DNA of 6,291 nt from Pseudomonadota bacterium (lineage in GTDB: Bacteria > Pseudomonadota > Gammaproteobacteria > UBA11654): NCBI GenBank assembly GCA_029979325.1, contig JAPOHS010000054.1:1-6291 (forward strand), in the 5' to 3' direction. This document shows, piece by piece, positions 1 through 5,962 of the stretch; position 1 is the stretch's first letter, and the number at the start of each line of letters is the position of its first letter. A program made the position numbers and the translations under genes. The notes under the pieces were generated by a model. It saw only the letters and a program-made list of their open reading frames with translations. It searched no databases and was not told where the DNA came from.

Positions 1-300
1 GGCAGAGAAGCTTGCAATAATCCACTCATTCTCAGAGAAATAAACAGCTCCATCTATGAGGATAAAGCAATAGAGATGACTGAATTCTTTGAAAAAATGT
101 TTGAGTACATTCTGAAAGAATCAAATCATGGTACAGGTGTTCATTTTATTACAAGACATATGACTTCATTATTCAAAGGTATGCCAGGCGCCAAACAATG
201 GAGAAACTTATCAGGTGGCATCGAGTCCAAAAAGAGCAGTGCTGAAGATCTTGTTAGATCTATGCAGTTATTTGTAGAGGATAGGGTTACTCAGCATTGA
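1..300 (+). CDS. dusA: tRNA-dihydrouridine synthase A, C-terminal part (5' end outside window)
   Basis: This is the last 99 codons of an FMN-dependent dihydrouridine synthase, which reduces uridines 20/20a in the tRNA D-loop using NADPH. The frame is open from base 1 with no start, so the gene begins left of the window. Visible residues 1-11 (GREACNNPLIL) match the GR-A-NP-L segment at the end of the TIM barrel that in this family contacts the FMN phosphate. Residues 53-68 (HMTSLFKGMPGAKQWR) match the DusA helical-domain signature HMLGLF-G-PGA--WR, which separates DusA from DusB and DusC. The remainder (about 30 residues, ending VEDRVTQH) is a short variable tail. The TGA stop at 298-300 lies inside the convergent pckG gene, giving a 14-base tail-to-tail overlap with no room for a separate terminator. 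Family assignment is strong; the catalytic cysteine lies outside the window and cannot be checked. Confidence 0.9.
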   Translation, partial: GREACNNPLILREINSSIYEDKAIEMTEFFEKMFEYILKESNHGTGVHFITRHMTSLFKGMPGAKQWRNLSGGIESKKSSAEDLVRSMQLFVEDRVTQH

Positions 301-303
301 GTG
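287..303. repeat. Small inverted repeat centred on the dusA/pckG stop-codon overlap
   Basis: ACTCA (289-293) and TGAGT (298-302) form a perfect 5-bp stem around the four-base loop GCAT, with a possible T-G wobble at 288/303. The element overlaps the last base of the pckG stop (287-289 on the minus strand) and contains the dusA stop (298-300), so it covers both gene ends. No T-tract follows on either strand, so it does not qualify as an ordinary intrinsic terminator. It may be a weak bidirectional 3'-end hairpin or chance. Confidence 0.3.
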
Positions 304-2035
304 CTTCAATGACCTTGGAATGTTCCTCGAGTAATTTTTCTGGAAGTCTTTCTTCGTACTCTTCAAAATACTCTCTGATGCCAGCCATTTCATCCAACCA
401 TTTCTGATTGTCAACAAGTACAAGTTCTTCCATCGCTTCTTCTGTAATCGTCAATCCAGAAGTATTGATATCTTCTGATTTTGGAAGGAAGCCAATAGGT
501 GTTTCCTGAGCATCAATCTCATTGTTACAACGCTTGATAATCCACTCAAGTACTCTTAAGTTATCGCCGAAACCAGGCCAAATGAATCCGTTTTCATTTT
601 TTCTAAACCAATTGACATGGAAAATCTTTGGTAGGTTATCGGAACGCTCAGAGAAGCTTAGCCAATGTGTCCAGTAATCAGCAAAGTTATACCCACAAAA
701 AGGCTTCATGGCCATTGGGTCTCTTCTGATCACGCCCACTTCTCCTATTGCAGCAGCGGTGGTTTCAGAACCCACACTGGCACCAACGAGAACTCCATGG
801 TTCCAATCTTTTGACTCGTATACCAATGGTGCCAATTCACTTCTTCTGCCGCCGAAGACGATGGCAGATATTGGAACACCTTTCGAAGAGTCAGCAAGAT
901 CAGAGTATTTGGGATTATTCTTTGCTGAAACTGTGAATCTAGAGTTTGGATGTGCAAAAACGGCATCTTCTCCTTGCTCAATTTTGTTGCCTCTCCAATC
1001 TATAACCGGATTACCATCTTTCTTACCTTCCCACCAAGGCTCATTATTGTCAGTTAATCCCACATTGGTGAAAATCGCATCTGATTGAATTGCTTTGTAG
1101 GCATTTTCATTGTCGTCTTCATTCGTTCCAGGAACCACACCGAAATAGCCTGCCTCTGGATTGATGGCCCATATTTGACCAGAATCATCCATATGCAACC
1201 AAGCGATATCATCACCGATGGTTCTCACTTTCCATCCTTTGTATTCATCAGGGGGAATTAACATGGCAAGATTTGTTTTTCCGCAAGCCGATGGGAATGC
1301 AGCAGCTATGTTGAAAATTTCACCCTCTGGATTTTCAATTTCAACAATCAGCATATGTTCAGCAAGCCATTTTTCTTCCAGAGCTTGATAACTCGCAATT
1401 CTCAAAGCATGACATTTTTTACCGAGTAGGGCATTGCCACCATATCCAGAACCTATGCTTCGAATGGTTTTTTCTTCAGGAAAATGCATGATGAATCTCT
1501 TTTCAGGATCAAGATCACCAGTGGAGTGTATTCCTTTAACGAATCCTCCCTCTCTTTCAATTCTTGACAGTGCTTCATCACCCATCCTTGTCATTAAATA
1601 CATGTTAGCAACAACATATGGGCTATCTGTTATTTCGACCCCGCATCTTGAGAGCTCTGAACCTATCGGTCCCATGCAGTATGGAATGACGTACATGGTT
1701 CTGCCTTCCATGCAGTTTTCAAACAAATCATCAAGTTTCTCATGAGCCTCTTTGGGATCCATCCAATTGTTATTTGGGCCTGCATCCGCCGCATCTTCTG
1801 TACAGATAAAAGTTAAATGTTCAACTCTGGCTACATCTGATGGATCTGATCTATGCAAGTAGCAATTTGGAAAAGTTTCCTCATTCAGTTGCATTAAGTC
1901 CCCAGTCTCAAGCATTTGCTGGATGAATTCTTCATATTCCTCTTTTGAACCATTGCACCAGTAGATATTTTCTGGCTTGGTCATCTTTGAGACTTCCTCA
2001 ATCCAACTCTGGAGATCTTTGTTTGATGTAGACAT
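287..2035 (-). CDS. pckG: GTP-dependent phosphoenolpyruvate carboxykinase
   Basis: A 582-residue cytosolic enzyme converting oxaloacetate + GTP to PEP + GDP + CO2, the entry step of gluconeogenesis (reversible, so it can be anaplerotic). The GTP family is identified by HRSDPSDVARVE (61-72, substrate-binding Arg70), GRTMYVIPY (111-119), GKKCHALRIAS (205-215, metal/substrate Lys206-Lys207), AEHML (225-229, metal-ligand His227), the P-loop AAFPSACGKTNLAM (245-258, with mobile-loop Cys251 and Lys253), GDDIAW (274-279, metal-ligand Asp), FGGRR (394-398) and PFCGYNF (445-451, guanine pocket). All expected catalytic residues are present and the length is close to the usual ~600. The ATP-dependent PckA family lacks this architecture. 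The start is the only one possible: no ATG, GTG or TTG occurs upstream in frame before the stop at 2096-2098. No Shine-Dalgarno sequence is visible; the leader before ATG is AAAAAATAACT. It is divergent from tsaB across 105 bases. Sampled lines run about 43% GC, against roughly 25-37% in sampled glnD and tsaB lines. Confidence 0.96.
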   Translation of the reverse strand: MSTSNKDLQSWIEEVSKMTKPENIYWCNGSKEEYEEFIQQMLETGDLMQLNEETFPNCYLHRSDPSDVARVEHLTFICTEDAADAGPNNNWMDPKEAHEKLDDLFENCMEGRTMYVIPYCMGPIGSELSRCGVEITDSPYVVANMYLMTRMGDEALSRIEREGGFVKGIHSTGDLDPEKRFIMHFPEEKTIRSIGSGYGGNALLGKKCHALRIASYQALEEKWLAEHMLIVEIENPEGEIFNIAAAFPSACGKTNLAMLIPPDEYKGWKVRTIGDDIAWLHMDDSGQIWAINPEAGYFGVVPGTNEDDNENAYKAIQSDAIFTNVGLTDNNEPWWEGKKDGNPVIDWRGNKIEQGEDAVFAHPNSRFTVSAKNNPKYSDLADSSKGVPISAIVFGGRRSELAPLVYESKDWNHGVLVGASVGSETTAAAIGEVGVIRRDPMAMKPFCGYNFADYWTHWLSFSERSDNLPKIFHVNWFRKNENGFIWPGFGDNLRVLEWIIKRCNNEIDAQETPIGFLPKSEDINTSGLTITEEAMEELVLVDNQKWLDEMAGIREYFEEYEERLPEKLLEEHSKVIEALNAE

Positions 2036-2140
2036 AGTTATTTTTTGTTTATTAAATTTATTGGTTAATACTTGATTGAATCTTTTTGTTATTATTCAAA
2101 AAAAATCAACTAAATTTAAGTGGTGTATTTTAACTAAACC
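2036..2140. promoter_or_regulatory. Divergent intergenic region between pckG and tsaB
   Basis: This 105-base spacer is the only place in the window where promoters for pckG (leftward) and tsaB-dsbB (rightward) can lie, so it must carry both unless they are internal to genes. It is extremely AT-rich (mostly A/T runs). Rightward, TTGATT at 2072-2077 could be a -35 element, but no good TATAAT-like partner lies 16-18 bases downstream (TATTCA at 2093-2098 is 15 away). Leftward I see no convincing -35/-10 pair. Two copies of the 8-base palindrome TAAATTTA lie at 2053-2060 and 2111-2118, 58 bases apart, and could be a paired operator or simple AT bias. No RNA gene or ORF of note was found here. Confidence 0.55.
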
Positions 2141-2803
2141 ATGACTAAATGCATAGCCATAGATACCTCGACTCGGAGATTTTGTCTTGGGGTAAAAAAT
2201 AGCAGTGATTACTTTGATAGGTCTGTTGATGAATCAACCGATCATGCAAAAGAAATCTTTAGAAGAATTGATGATGTCCTTAAGCTTGCAAACACTTCAA
2301 TTGAGGAACTTGATTTTCTCGCTGTTGGCATTGGTCCTGGTCGATTTTCAGGTCTCAGGGTTTCTATAAGTGCAATTAAATCAATAAGTTATGTTTTAAA
2401 TAAGCCCATCATTGCTATCTCAAGTCTCGAGATTATTGCCAGAGAGATGATGGAAAAAAATGATAAAGAGAATGTAATTTTGATAGAAGATGCAGGAAGA
2501 GGTAATTTATACATCGGTTCTTATGCTTTAAAAAACCATGAATTTATTAAATTGTCTGATGATCGAGTTGCAAATATTAATGAAATCAAAATCTCTCAGA
2601 CAGATGCATTAATTGCAGGTAGCGGAATCATCAGATACCCAGATTTAAAAATAAATTCAAAGTCATTACTCAATCAAACTGGAGAGGAGTATCTGAATTC
2701 AAGGACAATGATTGATCATGCAGTGGAACAATTCAATAAAGGTAATACAATAGATTGTATGAATCTCAAGCCAAATTACCTTTTTGATGAGGTAGCCAAT
2801 TGA
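2141..2803 (+). CDS. tsaB: tRNA threonylcarbamoyladenosine biosynthesis protein TsaB
   Basis: A 220-residue cytosolic ASKHA-fold protein that partners the catalytic TsaD and the ATPase TsaE in making t6A at position 37 of ANN-decoding tRNAs. It opens with CIAIDTSTRRFCLGV (4-18), the N-terminal phosphate-loop strand typical of the family. It continues with AVGIGPGRFSGLR (61-73), equivalent to the family GPGSFTGLR with Ser replaced by Arg68 and Thr by Ser70. Then come PIIAISSLEIIA (89-100), EDAGRGNLYIGSY (116-128, equivalent to DAR-GE-Y) and the usual C-terminal P-Y-EVA ending (PNYLFDEVAN, 211-220). Length is close to the E. coli protein (~231). The start is fixed by an in-frame TAA at 2135-2137, two codons upstream. 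No good Shine-Dalgarno sequence precedes it; GGTG at 2122-2125 is too distant. TsaB proteins are thought to be structural, so the Arg68 change need not inactivate it. Its stop codon overlaps the start of dsbB, so the two are probably co-translated. tsaD and tsaE are not in the window. Confidence 0.93.
   Translation: MTKCIAIDTSTRRFCLGVKNSSDYFDRSVDESTDHAKEIFRRIDDVLKLANTSIEELDFLAVGIGPGRFSGLRVSISAIKSISYVLNKPIIAISSLEIIAREMMEKNDKENVILIEDAGRGNLYIGSYALKNHEFIKLSDDRVANINEIKISQTDALIAGSGIIRYPDLKINSKSLLNQTGEEYLNSRTMIDHAVEQFNKGNTIDCMNLKPNYLFDEVAN
2788..2793 (+). promoter_or_regulatory. Shine-Dalgarno sequence for the TTG start of dsbB
   Basis: TGAGGT lies 6 bases upstream of the TTG at 2800-2802, a good match to the 16S 3' end at standard spacing. 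It is inside the last codons of tsaB. It decides the start: an in-frame TGA at 2788-2790 closes the dsbB frame upstream, TTG is the only initiator-type codon after it before the first membrane segment, and the next in-frame ATG (Met25) would cut into that segment. Confidence 0.75.
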
Positions 2804-3315
2804 TTGAAACTTTTAAAAGCTTATCCATAAGAATACACAACTTCCTTGGCTTTTGTGCATGCACACTTTTGATGAGCTATGCCCTGTATGCTGAACATTT
2901 TCTCGGACTCGAGCCTTGTCCAATGTGCATATTTCAAAGGATTTCTACGATCTTGCTTGGATTGACATTTTTACTTGGTTGTTTTCCTTTTAACAGTCGC
3001 TTTTCGAGACTTCTAATCGGTTCATTGATATTGATCACCTCTCTTTCTGGAATACTGGTTGCCTCGCGACATGTATGGTTGCAGAATCTTCCACCAGAAA
3101 AAGTACCTGGGTGCGGCCCAGGACTCGATTTTATGGTCGAGAATTTTGCGTTTAGAGAAGTTTTTGAAATGGTTTTCTCAGGTTCTGGTGAGTGCGCAAA
3201 TGTTGATTGGTCTTTTATCGGTCTGAGTATGCCGGCTTGGGTAATAGTATCACTCTCAGTGCTTTTGGTTTATGGAGTATGGTCTAACTTAAGATCTCTG
3301 AAGCAAAATCATTAA
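2800..3315 (+). CDS. dsbB: Disulfide bond formation protein B (DsbA:quinone oxidoreductase)
   Basis: A 171-residue inner-membrane protein that reoxidises periplasmic DsbA and hands the electrons to ubiquinone or menaquinone. Four hydrophobic segments are visible at roughly 12-31, 44-62, 68-88 and 145-162. The first periplasmic loop carries the redox pair CPMC (Cys40, Cys43), followed by IFQR, whose Arg47 matches the quinone-site arginine of E. coli (Arg48). The second loop holds Cys105 and Cys132, 26 residues apart compared with 25 in E. coli. The late motif WSFIGLSMPAW (137-147) matches the family WDFLGLEMPQW. All four essential cysteines are present, so it should be active. Initiation is at TTG, overlapping the tsaB stop (ATTGA) with a strong Shine-Dalgarno sequence, which implies translational coupling. 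The stop TAA (3313-3315) shares bases with the convergent glnD stop. No dsbA is in the window, and the pairing with tsaB looks positional and not functional. Confidence 0.94.
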   Translation: MIETFKSLSIRIHNFLGFCACTLLMSYALYAEHFLGLEPCPMCIFQRISTILLGLTFLLGCFPFNSRFSRLLIGSLILITSLSGILVASRHVWLQNLPPEKVPGCGPGLDFMVENFAFREVFEMVFSGSGECANVDWSFIGLSMPAWVIVSLSVLLVYGVWSNLRSLKQNH

Positions 3316-3328
3316 CCATCCAATGATT
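3307..3328. repeat. Inverted repeat over the shared dsbB/glnD stop codons
   Basis: AATCATT (3307-3313) and AATGATT (3322-3328) are perfect 7-base complements around an 8-base loop (3314-3321). The left arm overlaps the TTAA in which both stop codons lie (glnD TAA at 3314-3312 minus, dsbB TAA at 3313-3315 plus). Only one G-C pair is in the stem. On the minus strand the hairpin runs into TTTTGC, a minimal T-run, so a weak terminator for glnD is conceivable; rightward no T-run follows. It could equally be chance in AT-rich DNA. Confidence 0.3.
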
Positions 3329-5951
3329 CAATGAGTTCTGACTCTAATTTCTGATTTGTTTCAATCGCAATCGCATCTTGATATTCGTCTCTAAGATAAA
3401 AGACATCCTCAGCTCTTTCACCAATTGTGGCTATTTTTGCTGACTCGATCCAAATATTATTTTTTCTAAGTACCTCTGACACGTCAACAAGAAGACCGGG
3501 CCTATCTATTGAAACGATTTCAAGGACTGTTCGATTATGGATATCATCAACAAGGAAATTCACTTTTGTTTTTGTTGTAAAGCTTCTCAATCTCCTTGGA
3601 AGTTTGAATTTTTTCTTTTTTATGATTTGTTTCTTTTTAAGCCTCCAGCTCAAATTCTCAACTAAAGATTCAATCTTATTTTCTATGTCATAGGCATCGC
3701 CTTTTGGCATATCAGTATAGAAATTATATATACAGCTTCCATCATTCAACTCGATGACTTTTGCATCTTTAATGGATATATTTTTTTCGACCAAGTTATT
3801 CGTGATTATTGAGAAAGTATCAATATCCATAAGTGTTTTGATGAACAATAGCATCAGACCCTCTTCTTCGATGATTTTTAAACCAATGATGGTGTTTTCC
3901 TCATCTGTAACACTATTTGTTACGAGTTTCTCAAGGTGAAAATTGATTTCACCTTGATTAAATCGTAGGAAATAGTCTTCACTTAGTTTTTCGATCTCTT
4001 TCCTTAATTTGGAGATATTAAGACCTTGGTCCTCTATATGAATATTCGCTATCTCTATTTTCTCTTTTACAATTTCTTCCTTATCGAGTGTATTTTCGAG
4101 ACCCATTCTCAGGGCATTTTTTGTTAGATGGTAAAGATCTTTAAAGAGTCTTTCTTTCCAGCTGTTCCATAAATTTGGATTTGTTGCTCTCACATCGCAA
4201 ACTGTTAGAAGATATAAATACTCTAGCTTTTCTTCATCTCCAATAATTTCTGCAAGCTCTTTGACAACTAGTGGGTCATGAATATCTTTCTTTTGAGCAG
4301 TCAGTGAAAAAATCAAATGATTTTCTACAAGCCAAGAAATAAGTTTAGATTCGTATCTCGTCATGCCATGTGCAATACAAAACTCTTCTGCATCTCTTGC
4401 CCCTAAAACAGAATGATCTCCGCCTCTACCTTTTGCTATGTCATGAAATAATCCTGCCAAGTAGAGTATTTCTTGAGATTCTATTGACTGCATTTTCTTG
4501 CTGTCTTCCGGGTATTCATGGTTGAATCTGTCCAGTGCCAGCCTTCTTAAATTGCTAACCACGTTTAAAGTATGCTCATCAACAGTCAGTGTGTGAAATA
4601 GATCAAACTGCATTCTGCCTTCAATTTGGCCAAATACAGGCAGATATAATCCAAGTACACCGTAAAGATTCATTCTCTTTAATTCATGGGTAACACCCTC
4701 TGGTGCTTTTAAAATCTTGAGAAATAGTTTTCTATTATTTGAATTTTCTCTGAATCCATCATTGATCAGATCTAAATTTTCTAAAATTTGGTTAATTGTT
4801 TTTGACTCTATTCCAGTGATATTGTTTTCCTGAAAGTGAAGAAATATCTCAAGAAGTAAGCTCGGGTCATTCTTAAACTCTACTCCCTTTCTTAGCCCAA
4901 TTAGCTTATTTCTTATGTGAAAATTTTTATTAATATTTTTTTTTGCTATGAATCGTCTGGAATTGATTTTCTGGTCAAATATTTGCAAACATATTTCATT
5001 GAATCTAGAGATAGTTTTTGCTGCTTTATAGTAATCTTGCATGAAAACTTCAACAGCCATTAAGTGTTCGGAGTCTTTGTATCCAAAATTTTCTGCAAGG
5101 ACTCTTTGGTAATCGAACAAAAGTCTATCTTCTGGACGTTTAGCCAATGAGTGAAGCGCATATCTTATTTTTGATATCAAGCCCCATGCTTCTTGAAGCA
5201 ATTGAATTTGATCAATATTCAAAATATTGTCTTGCTCTAGATCGTCAATATTTCCATAGCCAAGTTTTTTAGCAATCCAAAAAATTGTATGAGCATCTCT
5301 CAAACCGCCTGGGCCATCTTTTATATTTGGCTCAAGGTTATAAGCCGTGTTATTGAAGTTGTTGTGCCGATTATTCTGTTCATCAATTTTTGCACTAAAA
5401 AATTTTTCGTTTTTCCATGCTTGTTTTAGGAGAACCTTCTTCTGGTACTCTGAGAATAGTGTTTTTGATCCAAAGATTGATCTAGATTCAAGCAGTGATG
5501 TTCCTACAGAGATATCTCTTTTGGATTCTTTTATGCATTCATTAACCGTTCGAGTGCTATGGCTTGCCTCAATGCCAATATCCCAAAGAAATGTCAGGAA
5601 TTTTGAAATATTGTTTTTAAGATCATTTTTGGTGTTCTTATCCAGAAGAATAAGTAAGTCAGTATCAGATTTTGGGTAAAACTCACCTCTGCCATAACCA
5701 CCAACAGCAATAATGTTAAGTTTTGATTCATCATTACTGAAAAATTGATTTGCCACAAAGTGAATGACATCGTCATTTAATTCACACCGCTTTGATATCG
5801 TTTCCTTTATTGGTGCTTTAATAACTGAGTCATCAATCAGAATAGATTCTTTTTTTATAAATGCCTTTAAATCAGAAATTGCCTTCTTTCTGCTTTCATA
5901 TGATGAGAAACTTTTCTCGATATTAGACTCTAAAAATTCTGAACTGATCAT
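3312..5951 (-). CDS. glnD: Bifunctional PII uridylyltransferase / uridylyl-removing enzyme
   Basis: An 879-residue cytosolic nitrogen sensor (E. coli GlnD is 890) that uridylylates PII proteins (GlnB/GlnK) when glutamine is low and deuridylylates them when it is high. Domains in order: nucleotidyltransferase with GGYGRGEFYPKSDTD (84-98; catalytic Asp96 and Asp98); the family segment EPNIKDGPGGLRD (207-219); an HD hydrolase domain with His460 (VDEH), LFHDIAKGRGGDHS (501-514; His503-Asp504, His513), ENH (543-545) and CDVRATNP (585-592); then two ACT domains at about 695-770 and 808-875. The second ACT is canonical (EIVSIDRPGLLVDVSEVL, 811-828). The first is weak, with MDIDTFS where E. coli has a DRPYLF-like loop. 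A lysine-rich linker (772-787) separates them. The start ATG is immediately preceded by an in-frame TAG and lies 11 bases after the map stop, with no clear Shine-Dalgarno sequence, suggesting co-transcription or reinitiation after map. The dapD gene that follows glnD in E. coli is absent here; dsbB meets it tail to tail. Confidence 0.96.
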   Translation of the reverse strand: MISSEFLESNIEKSFSSYESRKKAISDLKAFIKKESILIDDSVIKAPIKETISKRCELNDDVIHFVANQFFSNDESKLNIIAVGGYGRGEFYPKSDTDLLILLDKNTKNDLKNNISKFLTFLWDIGIEASHSTRTVNECIKESKRDISVGTSLLESRSIFGSKTLFSEYQKKVLLKQAWKNEKFFSAKIDEQNNRHNNFNNTAYNLEPNIKDGPGGLRDAHTIFWIAKKLGYGNIDDLEQDNILNIDQIQLLQEAWGLISKIRYALHSLAKRPEDRLLFDYQRVLAENFGYKDSEHLMAVEVFMQDYYKAAKTISRFNEICLQIFDQKINSRRFIAKKNINKNFHIRNKLIGLRKGVEFKNDPSLLLEIFLHFQENNITGIESKTINQILENLDLINDGFRENSNNRKLFLKILKAPEGVTHELKRMNLYGVLGLYLPVFGQIEGRMQFDLFHTLTVDEHTLNVVSNLRRLALDRFNHEYPEDSKKMQSIESQEILYLAGLFHDIAKGRGGDHSVLGARDAEEFCIAHGMTRYESKLISWLVENHLIFSLTAQKKDIHDPLVVKELAEIIGDEEKLEYLYLLTVCDVRATNPNLWNSWKERLFKDLYHLTKNALRMGLENTLDKEEIVKEKIEIANIHIEDQGLNISKLRKEIEKLSEDYFLRFNQGEINFHLEKLVTNSVTDEENTIIGLKIIEEEGLMLLFIKTLMDIDTFSIITNNLVEKNISIKDAKVIELNDGSCIYNFYTDMPKGDAYDIENKIESLVENLSWRLKKKQIIKKKKFKLPRRLRSFTTKTKVNFLVDDIHNRTVLEIVSIDRPGLLVDVSEVLRKNNIWIESAKIATIGERAEDVFYLRDEYQDAIAIETNQKLESELIESLDG

Positions 5952-5962
5952 CTAATTGGCAA

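Noticed and set aside
708..1088. 126-codon open frame on the plus strand inside pckG
   Set aside because: It is antisense to the conserved P-loop-to-guanine-pocket part of PckG, has no recognisable domain or ribosome site, and is explained by codon bias of the real gene.
1434..1745. 103-codon plus-strand open frame inside pckG
   Set aside because: It is a shadow frame of the conserved PckG N-terminal region, with no protein-like features or start signals.
2074..2082. GATTGAATC, an odd-length palindrome in the divergent spacer
   Set aside because: The arms are only 4 bases, which is expected by chance in such AT-rich DNA.
2821..2829. TTATCCATA resembling a DnaA box
   Set aside because: It is a single near-match inside dsbB coding sequence with no cluster or origin-like context.
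5347..5679. 110-codon plus-strand open frame inside glnD
   Set aside because: It is antisense to the GlnD nucleotidyltransferase region and shows no recognisable family or ribosome site.
5594..5776. 60-codon minus-strand open frame overlapping glnD in another frame
   Set aside because: It lies over the conserved GGYGRGEFYPKSDTD catalytic region of GlnD, which is read in a different frame.
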